From positions 2,170,001 through 2,234,000 of the forward strand of contig NC_017219.1 in assembly GCF_000269965.1 (NCBI RefSeq): a DNA stretch of 64,000 nt, read 5' to 3'. Both the position numbers and the translations under genes were made by a program. Origin of the DNA: Bifidobacterium longum subsp. infantis ATCC 15697 = JCM 1222 = DSM 20088. GTDB taxonomy: Bacteria > Actinomycetota > Actinomycetes > Actinomycetales > Bifidobacteriaceae. The stretch's first letter is position 1. Each line of letters opens with the position of its first letter. The notes beneath the pieces were generated by a model, which saw only the letters and a program-made list of their open reading frames with translations, was not told the DNA's origin and did no database searches. Shown in pieces: positions 8,681-18,068 of the stretch.

Positions 8681-10039
8681 TTATAGCAGCGTGGCCGGGT
8701 CGAGTTTGGCGAGGTCGGCGGCGGGCAGCGCGTCGGCGGCCTGCTCGTACAGGCGCGGGATGCGGTTGCGCAGGCAGGTGAAGATCTCGTAGCTGATGGT
8801 GTCGGCGGCGCGGGCCCAATCGTCGGCGGTAGGCTCAACGTAATCCTCGCCGCGTCCCGCGCCGAACAGTTCGACCGTGTCGCCCTCGTGAACGCCGAGT
8901 TCGGCGGCGGATCCGTGCAGGTCCACGATGAACTGGTCCATGCACACGCGACCGCACACACGGTACAGTCTCGGGCCTTCGGCGGTCATGATGCGCACCG
9001 GGCCTCCCGGCTTCTCCACATGCTTGGCCCCCTCCATGTCGAATCCCGAAGCGGAGCGGTGGATGCCGTCGGCGTACCCCAGCGGCACTATGGCGGTGGA
9101 CGTGTTGTCCGGGGTCAGATAGGTACGGCCATAGGAGATGCCGTGACCCGCCTCCACGTCCTTGACCGTGCCGAGCTGCGCCTGCAGGCGCATGGCCGGG
9201 GTCAGATGCCAGTCGCGCGGGGTGCCCATCGCGGGGTCGGGTTCGTAGCCGTACAGGCCGATGCCGGGGCGGGTGAGTTCGAAATGGATCTCGGGTCGGT
9301 CCAGTGTCGCCGCCGTATTGGCCAGATGTCGGATCTCGGGCGGGATGCCGGCCAGCTCCATGCGCCTGGTGAAGTCCTTGAACGTTGCGATCTGCTGGTC
9401 GGTGGAGGCGACGAATTCGGGCACATCGGGCGAATCGGCCACGGCGAGGTGGCTCCACTGGCCCACGATGCGCAGCACACCCTCCTTGGCGAGGGGCACG
9501 AGCGCGGCGAGCGCGGCGTCGAATCCGGCCGGAGTGAACCCGTTGCGGCCAAAACCGGAATCGACCTTCACATGCACGCGGGCGGGCTTGCCGAGCCTGC
9601 GCGCGGCGGCGGCCAGCGCTTCGATGCCGGACAGGGAGCCGACCGACACGTCGATGTCGGCGGCGATCAAATCATCGAACGGCGCCGCGGCGCCGTTGTA
9701 TACCCAGGTCAGGATATGGCACCGGTCGGGGCCGATGCCAAGCCTGCGCAACAGGAGCGCCTCATGCGATTGCGCGGTGCCGAGCCATGTGGCCCCGCCG
9801 GCGAGCGCGGCCAGGGCGGTGGGCAGCAGGCCATGGCCGTATGCGTCGGCCTTGACCACGCCCATCACCGCCGTGCCCGATGTGGGGCCACCCACCACGG
9901 AGACCAGATGGGCCATGTTGTCGCGCATGGTTTTGAGGTTCACGATGGCCTGCGCGGGGTATTGCCGGCGGGCGGCCTCGTAATTGGCTTTGCCCCGCTC
10001 GGAGGAGAATGCGATTTCCGGTGCTGCGTTCATGCTCAT
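8681..10039 (-). CDS. alr: Alanine racemase
   Basis: The 452-residue PLP enzyme interconverts L- and D-alanine for peptidoglycan. The PLP lysine is in VMGVVKADAYGHG near residue 65, and the second catalytic residue is the tyrosine of GISYGRTYLTP in the C-terminal domain. CGRVCMDQFIVDL and PLGYADG are family motifs. It is longer than the usual 370-390 residues, with some 30 extra residues at each end, common in this genus. Start is ATG 10039 or ATG 10033; neither has a clear ribosome-binding site. It diverges from an amino-acid permease gene, with about 230 bases between them. Confidence 0.95.
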   Translation of the reverse strand: MSMNAAPEIAFSSERGKANYEAARRQYPAQAIVNLKTMRDNMAHLVSVVGGPTSGTAVMGVVKADAYGHGLLPTALAALAGGATWLGTAQSHEALLLRRLGIGPDRCHILTWVYNGAAAPFDDLIAADIDVSVGSLSGIEALAAAARRLGKPARVHVKVDSGFGRNGFTPAGFDAALAALVPLAKEGVLRIVGQWSHLAVADSPDVPEFVASTDQQIATFKDFTRRMELAGIPPEIRHLANTAATLDRPEIHFELTRPGIGLYGYEPDPAMGTPRDWHLTPAMRLQAQLGTVKDVEAGHGISYGRTYLTPDNTSTAIVPLGYADGIHRSASGFDMEGAKHVEKPGGPVRIMTAEGPRLYRVCGRVCMDQFIVDLHGSAAELGVHEGDTVELFGAGRGEDYVEPTADDWARAADTISYEIFTCLRNRIPRLYEQAADALPAADLAKLDPATLL

Positions 10040-10266
10040 GGATATCTATTGTTGCGCGGGAATATGACGTGCGGTCGTTTCGACCGCATGACGCCGTCCC
10101 GGCGTGCGGAACGGCGGGCACCGTTTTCGCCGGGCAGTCGTACACTAATGTCCAATGTGCGGTTTTCGACACAGGACCGCCTATGATTCCCGGCGTTGAG
10201 GCGTGCCGGGATCCCGGAAATCCGTCCGGTTCAGCCCCATAATCCTAGATTTCATGAGAGAAGAAC

Positions 10267-11727
10267 ATGGATCTGTTTCGTAAGAAAAGCGTGGATCAGC
10301 TTGTCGCCGAATCCACTCCCCTCAAACGCACGATGCGCACATTCGATCTGACGATGCTCGGCATCGGCGCGATCATCGGCACCGGCATCTTCGTGCTCAC
10401 CGGCAAGGGCGCGCTGACCGCCGGCCCGGCCCTGTCCGTATCGTTCCTGCTGGCCGCCATCTGCTGCGGTTTCGCCGGCCTATGCTATGCCGAGTTCGCC
10501 GCCATGGCTCCGGTCTCCGGCTCGGCCTACTCCTACGCCTATCTGGCGTTCGGCGAACTCGTCGCCTTCGTGATCGGCTGGGATCTGATCCTGGAATACG
10601 CCCTGCAGGCGGCCACCGTGTCCGCCGGCTGGTCCGGATACTTCAACAAGCTGCTGGAAGGCTTCGGCCTGCATCTGCCGGTCGAACTGACCGCCGCCTA
10701 CGGCACCAACCCGGACGTCACCACCTACTTCAACCTGCCCGGCTTCGTCATCGTGCTGATCATCACGTGGGTGCTCTCCATCGGCATCAACCAGACCAAG
10801 CGCACCAACGACGTGATGGTGCTCATCAAGCTCGCCATCATCGTGCTGTTCATCGCATGCGCCGTGTGGTATGTGAAGCCGTCCAACTGGCAGCCGTTCT
10901 CCCCGTATGGCGTCTACACCTTCCAGCCCGGCTCCACCCAGCCGTATGGCATCGTGCCGGCCGCATCCATCGTGTTCTTCAGCTTCATCGGATTCGACGC
11001 CGTGTCCTCTTCCGCCGAGGAGACCATCAACCCGAACAAGACACTGCCGCGCGGCATCCTGCTGTCCCTGGCCGTTTCCACCGTCCTGTACATCATCATG
11101 ACCCTGATCATGACCGGCGTGGTGCCCTACAAGGATTTCGCCAAGTACATCGACGCCCCAGTGGCCGGCGTGATCCTGGAGACCGGCATGAACTGGCTCG
11201 CGGTGATCGTGAACCTGGGCGCCCTCATCGGCATGACCACGGTGATGCTCGTACAGCTGTACGGCCAGTCCCGTATCTGCTACGCCATGAGCCGCGACGG
11301 CCTGTTCCCGAAGTTCTTCGGCCAGGTGCACGAGAAGTACCGCACCCCGTTCAAGGGCACCTGGTTCTTCGGTCTGCTGACCGCGTTCGCCGGCGGCTTC
11401 ATCAACATCAACGTGCTGTTCGAGCTGGTGAACATCGGTACGCTGTCCGCGTTCATCATCGTGTCGGCCGGTATTCTATGGATGCGCAAGACCCAGCCGA
11501 ATGCGCCCCGCGGCTTCCGCGCGCCGGGCGTGCCGGTCACCCCGATTCTGTCCATCGTATTCTGCTTCGTGCTCATCGCCGGTCTCAACTGGGAGACCTG
11601 GGTGCGTTTCGCCATCTGGTTCGGTCTGGGCCTGATCGTGTACTTCGGCTACAGCCGCAAGCGCTCCAAGCTCGGCCTTGAGCAGAAGGCCGGGGCTGAC
11701 GCCAAGGTCGCTGCGACTGAGGACTGA
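10267..11727 (+). CDS. APC-family amino-acid permease (cationic amino acid transporter type)
   Basis: The 486-residue membrane protein has about 12 predicted membrane segments and the N-terminal consensus of the family, MLGIGAIIGTGIFVLTG, after a short cytoplasmic lead. FAAMAPVSGSAYSY and FFSFIGFDAVSSSAEE are typical of the CAT/YfnA branch, which imports or exchanges amino acids with proton coupling. The substrate cannot be read from sequence. GAGAGAAGAAC precedes ATG 10267. The gene is monocistronic, diverges from alr and ends in a strong terminator. A link to alanine supply is possible but only suggested by position. Confidence 0.9.
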   Translation: MDLFRKKSVDQLVAESTPLKRTMRTFDLTMLGIGAIIGTGIFVLTGKGALTAGPALSVSFLLAAICCGFAGLCYAEFAAMAPVSGSAYSYAYLAFGELVAFVIGWDLILEYALQAATVSAGWSGYFNKLLEGFGLHLPVELTAAYGTNPDVTTYFNLPGFVIVLIITWVLSIGINQTKRTNDVMVLIKLAIIVLFIACAVWYVKPSNWQPFSPYGVYTFQPGSTQPYGIVPAASIVFFSFIGFDAVSSSAEETINPNKTLPRGILLSLAVSTVLYIIMTLIMTGVVPYKDFAKYIDAPVAGVILETGMNWLAVIVNLGALIGMTTVMLVQLYGQSRICYAMSRDGLFPKFFGQVHEKYRTPFKGTWFFGLLTAFAGGFININVLFELVNIGTLSAFIIVSAGILWMRKTQPNAPRGFRAPGVPVTPILSIVFCFVLIAGLNWETWVRFAIWFGLGLIVYFGYSRKRSKLGLEQKAGADAKVAATED

Positions 11728-11766
11728 GGTCTATCGGCTGACCGATAGTCGATGGCTGCTTTCGTG

Positions 11767-11803
11767 AAAACCGTACGCTGAGTTACTTTCAGCGTACGGT
11801 TTT
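11767..11803 (+). terminator. Rho-independent terminator of the APC permease
   Basis: A perfect 15-bp stem, AAAACCGTACGCTGA (11767-11781) and TCAGCGTACGGTTTT (11789-11803), with a 7-base loop and a closing T-run, starts 40 bases after the permease stop. Confidence 0.9.
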
Positions 11804-11914
11804 TGCGATATGCACGAGTTTGAACGGGCGGCCGACGGACTGTACGTGCGCGACGACGTGGACCTTACCTGACCAGCTCCACCGCGGAACCGAACACGCT
11901 GGCGACAGCCACAC

Positions 11915-12457
11915 TCACCACTCGTGGCGCTGATAGGCGATTCTGGTGGTGTCGACCGGCCGGTCGAGCAGCTGGATCAGGCCGCAACGGGCGAAGCCGG
12001 AGCTTTCGAGCACGTGCTGCATGGCCTTGTTATTGGGGTGGGTGTCGGCGCGCACGTTGCCGTAGTGCTTCAGGGCCCACCTGATGCAGTCGCGGGCCGC
12101 GTGGCGCACCAGACCGGATGCGGCGATGCGGTGGATGGTCACATAGGTGTCGTTGTCCAGCCAGGCGCCTTCGATTTTGGCGTAGGTCGGATCCTTGCCC
12201 GGGCACAGGGCGAACTGGGCCAGAATGCGTTCGTGGCCATTGCAGGTGTCGACCAGCAGCATCGTACGCTGGTTGGCGATGTCGTCCTCAATCACCGATT
12301 CACGCGGAAATTCGTTGCCCCACTGGGTGGGGTTGCCGTTGGCGGCCATCAACGCGCGTGCGCGTGCGTAGATTTTTTGCATCTGCGGCAGATCGCGCAT
12401 GGTGGCGTGGCGGAAACGGCGGCCTGTCGCCTTGTTTGCAGCGTTCGACTGAGTCAC
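11915..12457 (-). CDS. GNAT-family N-acetyltransferase, function unknown
   Basis: The 180-residue protein begins with GRRFRHATMRDLPQMQKIYARAR, the beta1-alpha1 start of GNAT acetyltransferases. It has a central segment around residues 100-125 (TIHRIAASGLVRHAARDCIRWAL) that matches the acetyl-CoA binding turn, and ADTHPNNKAMQHVLESSGF near the end, a hallmark of the fold. The acceptor substrate is unknown. The start codon is GTG at 12457 behind GGAGAGGTGAGAA. It is transcribed towards the permease terminator and has no evident operon partner. Confidence 0.8.
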   Translation of the reverse strand: MTQSNAANKATGRRFRHATMRDLPQMQKIYARARALMAANGNPTQWGNEFPRESVIEDDIANQRTMLLVDTCNGHERILAQFALCPGKDPTYAKIEGAWLDNDTYVTIHRIAASGLVRHAARDCIRWALKHYGNVRADTHPNNKAMQHVLESSGFARCGLIQLLDRPVDTTRIAYQRHEW

Positions 12458-12651
12458 TTCTCACCTCTCCGACATGCCGGGTTGCCGGCACGGTGACCGG
12501 CGACTAACTGACGGCCAACCTACCATGCCGTAGGCACAAGAAATCACCTCCGCGTTGCATGACGGACACTAATAAACAATGGCTTCCGTCCGCAGGAGCC
12601 GGACAGTCCAGCCGAGTTGAGGACAGCCACCCTCAGTTGGCTTTGCCCCCA

Positions 12652-12669
12652 GCTCCCGCCAGCGGGAGC
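12652..12669. repeat. Intergenic hairpin of the dispersed GCTCCC family
   Basis: GCTCCCGC CA GCGGGAGC forms a perfect 8-bp stem (arms 12652-12659 and 12662-12669) downstream of luxS. It is preceded at about 12628 by CCACCCTCAGTTGGC, a lead-in also found before the hairpin at 38565-38582. Confidence 0.65.
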
Positions 12670-12698
12670 CGAATCAGAATTGGATCGAATCAGACGAA

Positions 12699-13193
12699 TC
12701 AGACGACCTTGCGTTCGAACGGGTCGGAACTGATGCCTTCCTCAAGGATCTGCTTGGCCCATTCCTTGGCGGCGAACAGGCTGTGGTCGCGATAGTTGCC
12801 GCAGCTCTTCTCAGTGGTGGCGGGCACGTCATCCCACGTGGCCTTGTATGCGATGAACTCCAACGATTCCTTCAACGCCTTGGCCACATCCTCGGTGGAG
12901 TGGGTGCCCCAGGTCAGCAGGTGGAAACCGGTGCGGCAGCCGAACGGCGAGCAGTCGATGTAGCCCGGGATACGTTCGCGCAGCAGCACGGCGATGGTGT
13001 GTTCGATGGTGTGCAGGCCGCCGGTGGGGATGGCCTGCTTGTTCGGCTGGGTCAGGCGCAGATCGTAATTGGAGATCACGTCGCCGTGAGGGCCCGTTTC
13101 GGTGTCGATGTAACGCACGTACGGTGCCTTGACCTTGGTGTGATCAAGCTGGAATGATTCGACGACGGGCTTTTCGGCCTTGCCTTCTGTCAT
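12699..13193 (-). CDS. luxS: S-ribosylhomocysteine lyase LuxS (autoinducer-2 production)
   Basis: The 164-residue metalloenzyme splits S-ribosylhomocysteine into homocysteine and DPD, the precursor of autoinducer-2. The metal ligands His61 and His65 (GGLHTIEH) and Cys131 ([11 protein letters not shown]) are present, as is the catalytic Cys86 in [22 protein letters not shown] precedes ATG 13193. It follows recQ by 112 bases on the same strand. Homocysteine made here would normally feed methionine recycling or transsulfuration; the cbs and metB copies in this window are broken, which limits the second route. Confidence 0.97.
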   Translation of the reverse strand: MTEGKAEKPVVESFQLDHTKVKAPYVRYIDTETGPHGDVISNYDLRLTQPNKQAIPTGGLHTIEHTIAVLLRERIPGYIDCSPFGCRTGFHLLTWGTHSTEDVAKALKESLEFIAYKATWDDVPATTEKSCGNYRDHSLFAAKEWAKQILEEGISSDPFERKVV

Positions 13194-13305
13194 GCTGTTG
13201 CCTTTCTACTTGCTGACTGTTCGGTCATGAAGTATCGAACAGTCATCGTAGTCGCGCCAGCCCAAGAACGCCCGCAAATACTCCGCGGTTCGCTATAGGA
13301 GATTG

Positions 13306-15261
13306 TTATGACGCACTCCCGGCATTGAACGAGGCGACGGTTTGCATGAAGCGCTGGCCGTAGAGGTCGAGCTTGTGTTGACCGACGCCGTTGACCGCCA
13401 GAAATTGCGCGTTGGTAACCGGCTTGATGCGGGCCATGTCGCGCAAGGTCTTGTCGGAGAACACGATGTACGGCGGCTTGCCGATTTCCTGGGCGATGGT
13501 GCGTCGCAGTTCGCGTAGCTTCTGGAACAGCGATTCCTCGTCATCGTCCGGGATATACGAGCCCAGCGCATCGCCGGGAACATTGGCGGAATCGGCAGTA
13601 TCAGCCACTCCCCCGCTCCGACCGGAACCGGCCGCCGCCGACTTGCGTTCCACCCGTTTGATCTCATAGTGGAAGTCGGGAGCGGCGGTTTCGGCCGCCC
13701 GCGCACCGAACATGACGATTGGCATACGCCCTTCGGCGATTGACAGGTAACCGTCCGTGGCCATCTGGCTCAACACGTCGCGAACGCGAGCCTCGTTCAC
13801 GTCCTTGAGCATGCCGAAGGTGGGCATCCGCTCCGGGTTCAGCCATGCCAGATCCTGTGCCCGCGAACCGCGCAGGATCTTGACGATCTTGCCGGAACCG
13901 ACGCGCTGCCCCACGTCATGCACGCAACGGCTGATTGCCTGCGCCACGCGGGTCACGTCGATGGTCTCGAACGTGCTTTCACAGTTCGAGCAGGCACCGC
14001 ATCTGCCGGACTGCGAAGAGTCCGCCGCAATGTCTTCACCCGCCGTGGAACCAGCATTCGACGACAATTCCTGACCGAAATACCGGGTCATATACCGGTG
14101 CAGGCAGTCGGTGGTGCGGCAGTAGCCGACCATACCGTCCAGCAGCCGGCGCTTGGACTGGCGAACGATTTCCTGCTCTTCGGGAGTCAATCGCTCGTTC
14201 TCATAATCGTTATCCAGCAACCGACGCCGGGTGACGATGTCTGACTCATTCCACAGCAGCGTGCATCGGCTGGGCTCGCCGTCACGGCCCGCGCGGCCGG
14301 CCTCCTGATAGTAGGCCTCAATGGATTCGGGCAGATTGTGGTGGATGACGTAACGCACGTTGGACTTATCGATGCCCATGCCGAAAGCGTTGGTGGCCAC
14401 GACCACCGGCACCTTGTCGGTGATGAAGTCGCGCTGGGCCGCCTCACGCGCGTCCGGCGACATGCCGCCATGGTAGGCGACAGCCGGATGCCCCATCTGG
14501 TTCAGCGTGTCGGCGAGTGCTTCGGTGGTCTTGCGGGTGGCGCAGTAGACGATGCCGGATTCGTCCGTATGGTCGGCCACATACCGCGCCACCCATGCGG
14601 CCTTGTATTTGGTCTCCAGTTTGACCACATCAAAATACAGGTTCGACCGGTCGAATCCGGTAACGGTGACGGCCGGATTCCGCAATCCCAGCAGTCCCAC
14701 GATGTCCCGGCGCACCCGTTCGGTGGCGGTGGCGGTGAACGCACCCACCGGTGGACGCTGCGGCAGCCCGGCGATGAAATCGCCGATACCTAAGTACGAC
14801 GAGCGGAAGTCCTGACCCCACTGGGAGACGCAGTGGGCTTCGTCCACGGCGATCAGCGAGATCGGCGTACGGGCGGCAAAGTCGCGGAATCGCCCGGTTT
14901 CCAAGCGTTCCGGGGCCACGTACAGCAGTTTGATCTGTCCGGCGGCGGCTTGGGCGAACACCATCGCCTGCTCGTCGGGAGTTTGAGTGGTGTTGATGAA
15001 CGCGGCCGGCAGACCGAGGTCGTTCAGCGCATCGACCTGGTCGCGCATCAGGGAAATCAAGGGAGATATGACCAAAGTCGCACCCGGGCTGAGCGCGGCG
15101 GGAATCTGGTAGCACACGGACTTGCCTGCGCCGGTGGGCATCACGCCCAAGACATCGCGTCCGGCAAGCAAAGCCTCGACAATTCCTTGCTGTCCGGGCC
15201 TAAACGAGTCATAGCCGAAGTATCGTGTGAGCGCCTCCAGCGCCGCCTGATGTGCTGTCAT
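13306..15261 (-). CDS. recQ: ATP-dependent DNA helicase RecQ
   Basis: The 651-residue superfamily 2 helicase unwinds DNA 3' to 5' in recombination and repair. Motifs run in order: the RecQ motif 0 (FGYDSFRPGQQ), Walker A (VMPTGAGKSVCYQIP), motif II (LIAVDEAHCVSQWGQDFR), motif V (ATNAFGMGIDKSNVR) and motif VI (YYQEAGRAGRDG). A zinc-binding region with a CGACSNC cysteine cluster follows, then a winged helix and a C-terminal HRDC domain after an acidic linker. Start ATG 15261 (MTAHQAALEAL) has no strong ribosome-binding site. It precedes luxS in the same direction and diverges from the L,D-transpeptidase gene. Confidence 0.96.
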   Translation of the reverse strand: MTAHQAALEALTRYFGYDSFRPGQQGIVEALLAGRDVLGVMPTGAGKSVCYQIPAALSPGATLVISPLISLMRDQVDALNDLGLPAAFINTTQTPDEQAMVFAQAAAGQIKLLYVAPERLETGRFRDFAARTPISLIAVDEAHCVSQWGQDFRSSYLGIGDFIAGLPQRPPVGAFTATATERVRRDIVGLLGLRNPAVTVTGFDRSNLYFDVVKLETKYKAAWVARYVADHTDESGIVYCATRKTTEALADTLNQMGHPAVAYHGGMSPDAREAAQRDFITDKVPVVVATNAFGMGIDKSNVRYVIHHNLPESIEAYYQEAGRAGRDGEPSRCTLLWNESDIVTRRRLLDNDYENERLTPEEQEIVRQSKRRLLDGMVGYCRTTDCLHRYMTRYFGQELSSNAGSTAGEDIAADSSQSGRCGACSNCESTFETIDVTRVAQAISRCVHDVGQRVGSGKIVKILRGSRAQDLAWLNPERMPTFGMLKDVNEARVRDVLSQMATDGYLSIAEGRMPIVMFGARAAETAAPDFHYEIKRVERKSAAAGSGRSGGVADTADSANVPGDALGSYIPDDDEESLFQKLRELRRTIAQEIGKPPYIVFSDKTLRDMARIKPVTNAQFLAVNGVGQHKLDLYGQRFMQTVASFNAGSAS

Positions 15262-15419
15262 AAACGACCAGTGTAGGCCGACCGCGGATGGATTTCATCG
15301 TATAACGGAATACCTCGTAACGATGTACGTAGCCCTTCCGTATTATTATGCGTCGAGGAACGCTATTCCCGGCATATCGCACGATATGCCGCTTTGAGAG
15401 AACTAAGACGGGGCATTTT

Positions 15420-17144
15420 ATGGCCAACGATACATTTTCCTTCTCCTCTCCTGACGATCAGGAGACGGCGGTGTTGCAGCCTGTGGCCGCCGATGGGCTG
15501 TTCGCAGCCGCGGCCACAGGTACCGCCACACCACAGCAAAGTGACAATGGCACCAATAACCATGCCGACAATACAGCCTATGTGGGTGAACATGTCATGG
15601 CATCTACCACCGCTAAATCACATGGCAAGGCCGCACGGATCGCCATCATAACCATATTTGCAGTGTTGCTTGCCGCATTAATAGCCTATTTCTTCGTCGG
15701 ACGTTGGTACTTCCAAGACAAGGCTGCGCCCGGTGTTCATTTGGGCAATGTCTCTGTCATGGGCCAGACCCGCGAAGAACTTGCGAATACTGTGAAGCAG
15801 CAGCAGAATAACACCACGGTGACGTTCACCGCCGAAGGAAACAGCGTCAAAGCCTCGCTGAAGGACCTTGGTGTCACCGTCGACACGGATAAAACCGTAG
15901 ATGCGCTGTTGAACGCGAAGACCGGCGACGTGGCCAAGCTCAATATTTTCGATCAGCCGCATATCGCTCTGACCGCCACCACGCACAAAGAGACTGCCGA
16001 ACAATTCGTCACCGACGGCCTGGTCGACGAGACCGACCGAGCGCAGATTGCCACCGTTGTCTACAACAAGAGCACCAAGCAGTTCGATTACACCGCGGGT
16101 CAGGATGGCAAGGGCCCGGATATCAATGTTGTCAATGCTGCAGTCAAGGAGGCCGTCGCGACCCCGGGCGAAAATGCGACGGTGCCGGTCAAGATACAGA
16201 CTGCAAAGAATCCGATTGATGAGGCGAGCGCACAGCAAACACAGTTTGACGCCAATGCCAAGCTTGGCCTCAAACTGACCGTGGACAACGGCGTGAACAA
16301 GAGCGTCACCATCCCGGCCGATACCATTGCCTCATTCCTCAAGCCCACGGTGAATAAGGCGGATGGCACCATGAGTCTGGTAGTCGACCGCGATGCCATC
16401 ACCAAGTACGTCACCAGTGACAGCGTAACCAAGGAACTGACTGTTCCCAAGGTGACACGCGAGGTCTACATCACGCCGAAAGACGAAGGCGGCGTGGAAA
16501 TTGGTGCCGATAAGACACTCGGCGTGGATGGTATTGAAGTGACTGGTGCCGGGGACGCCCCCGAACGTCTGGCTACCGCCATCGAGCAGAACCAGTCCAC
16601 TGATTCCACTGTGGCTGTGAAAGACAGCCCATATGATGTCAAGCAGGTCGAGGTGCCTCATAACTTCGATACGGCAAATGGCGATAAGTGGGTTCATGTT
16701 GATCTGACGAACCAGACTGCCACTGCATATCAGGGCACCACGGTGGTCAGGAAGTTCAACATCGCTTCTGGCAAGCCCACCGACGATGGTTCCATGCTGT
16801 CCGATACCGGCACGTTCTACGTGTATCTCAAGTACGAATCGCAGACCATGGTTGGCGAAGGCTACAACCAGCCAGGCACGCCGTGGATTTCCTACTATAA
16901 CGGCGGCGAAGCCCTGCACGGTGTTCCTGCATACATGTGGGGCGAGCACCCCATCTATGTGCAGCAGGGTATCCCAGGCTCGCACGGCTGCATCAACATG
17001 CAGGTGGCCGACGCCAAGTGGATGTACGACTTTGCCACCATCGGCACTCGTGTGGTCGTTGATGGCACCACACCGACTTCCGGTCAGGCGTTGCGCCCGG
17101 CTGGTGCGGATGCCACTGGATGGCAGGGCGGCAACGCCAGCTGA
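15420..17144 (+). CDS. Membrane-anchored L,D-transpeptidase (YkuD domain)
   Basis: The 574-residue protein has a cytoplasmic Ser/Thr/Asn-rich N-terminus, one membrane segment at residues about 72-95 (IAIITIFAVLLAALIAYFFV), then two repeats resembling the peptidoglycan-binding domains that often precede YkuD domains, then a C-terminal YkuD domain. Catalytic residues are visible in ALHGVPAYMWG and GIPGSHGCINMQ, with Cys524 the expected nucleophile. The enzyme should form 3-3 cross-links or attach proteins to peptidoglycan outside the membrane. I chose ATG 15420 (MANDTFSF) over an upstream ATG at 15348 on start context. A strong terminator follows. Confidence 0.9.
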   Translation: MANDTFSFSSPDDQETAVLQPVAADGLFAAAATGTATPQQSDNGTNNHADNTAYVGEHVMASTTAKSHGKAARIAIITIFAVLLAALIAYFFVGRWYFQDKAAPGVHLGNVSVMGQTREELANTVKQQQNNTTVTFTAEGNSVKASLKDLGVTVDTDKTVDALLNAKTGDVAKLNIFDQPHIALTATTHKETAEQFVTDGLVDETDRAQIATVVYNKSTKQFDYTAGQDGKGPDINVVNAAVKEAVATPGENATVPVKIQTAKNPIDEASAQQTQFDANAKLGLKLTVDNGVNKSVTIPADTIASFLKPTVNKADGTMSLVVDRDAITKYVTSDSVTKELTVPKVTREVYITPKDEGGVEIGADKTLGVDGIEVTGAGDAPERLATAIEQNQSTDSTVAVKDSPYDVKQVEVPHNFDTANGDKWVHVDLTNQTATAYQGTTVVRKFNIASGKPTDDGSMLSDTGTFYVYLKYESQTMVGEGYNQPGTPWISYYNGGEALHGVPAYMWGEHPIYVQQGIPGSHGCINMQVADAKWMYDFATIGTRVVVDGTTPTSGQALRPAGADATGWQGGNAS

Positions 17145-17169
17145 TTCAATCCATGTTTAATCGATAACG

Positions 17170-17206
17170 AAAAATCCCCGACCCTTGTGGGCCGGGGTTT
17201 TTTGTA
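17170..17206 (+). terminator. Rho-independent terminator of the L,D-transpeptidase gene
   Basis: AAAAATCCCCGACCC, a TTGT loop and GGGCCGGGGTTTTTT form a GC-rich stem with one mismatch and a six-T tail, 25 bases after the stop codon. Confidence 0.85.
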
Positions 17207-17282
17207 GGTACCAATCGATAGCGAGTCCGCCGATAAGCGTGGTGGCACCGTCAATACGGTGCCACCAGTACCGTCAGTACAG

Positions 17283-18042
17283 TCAGATACGATCCAACGC
17301 CTGCTTGAGATCGGCGATAAGGTCGTCGGCGTTCTCGATACCGACCGAGATACGCACCAGGTTGGCGGGCACCTGCAGGGTGGTGCCGGCCACGGAGGCG
17401 TGGGTCATGGCGGCGGGCACCTCGATGAGGCTTTCCACACCGCCGAGCGATTCGGCCAGTGTGAAGATCTGCGTGTGGTCCACGAAGTGCTTGGCCGCCT
17501 CGGCACCGCCCGCGAGCTGCACGGAGACGATGCCGCCGAAGCCGCCGTGCATCTGGCGGGCGGCGATTTCATGAGCAGGGTGGGACTCGAGGCCCGGGTA
17601 CCAGACGCGCTCAATCACATCAGAGGGCTGGGATTCGAGCCATTCGGCCACCTTCAGGGCGTTGGCACTGTGGCGCTTGACGCGCAGATCCAGGGTCTTC
17701 AGGCCGCGGATGTCCAGCCAGGAGTCGAACGGGGAGGGCACTGCGCCGGCGGCGTTCTGCAGGAAGGCGACCTTCTCGCGGGTCTCCTCGTCGTTGACCA
17801 CCACGGCACCGCCGACCACGTCGGAGTGGCCGCCGATGTACTTGGTGGTGGAGTAGACCACCACATCGGCGCCATCGGCCAGCGGGTGCTGAAGGGCGGG
17901 CGAGGCGAAGGTGTTGTCGACCGCGACCTTGGTGCCGTACTTGTGGGCAACTTCGGCGGTGGCCGCGATGTCGGTGATGTTGAGCAGCGGGTTGGACGGG
18001 GTCTCGACCCACACATACTGGTAGTGCTTGGAGGCCAGTGCG
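17283..18042 (-). pseudogene. metB: 5'-truncated cystathionine gamma-synthase (metB)
   Basis: The remaining 250 or so residues match the C-terminal two thirds of cystathionine gamma-synthase/lyase family enzymes. Homology starts at ALASKHYQYVWVETPSNP, which normally lies about 140-150 residues into the protein. The PLP lysine is kept in YSTTKYIGGHSDVVGG, as is the C-terminal TLAESLGGVESLIE. The N-terminal part, which supplies active-site residues of the partner subunit, is absent, and an in-frame TAG lies upstream (about 18069). The short scar between the cbs stop and the first homologous codon contains AAAAGAATCAATACCAATA, which may be what is left of the native ribosome-binding site and start. 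No start codon with a good site remains. Confidence 0.8.
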
Positions 18043-18068
18043 GATATTGGTATTGATTCTTTTGATAG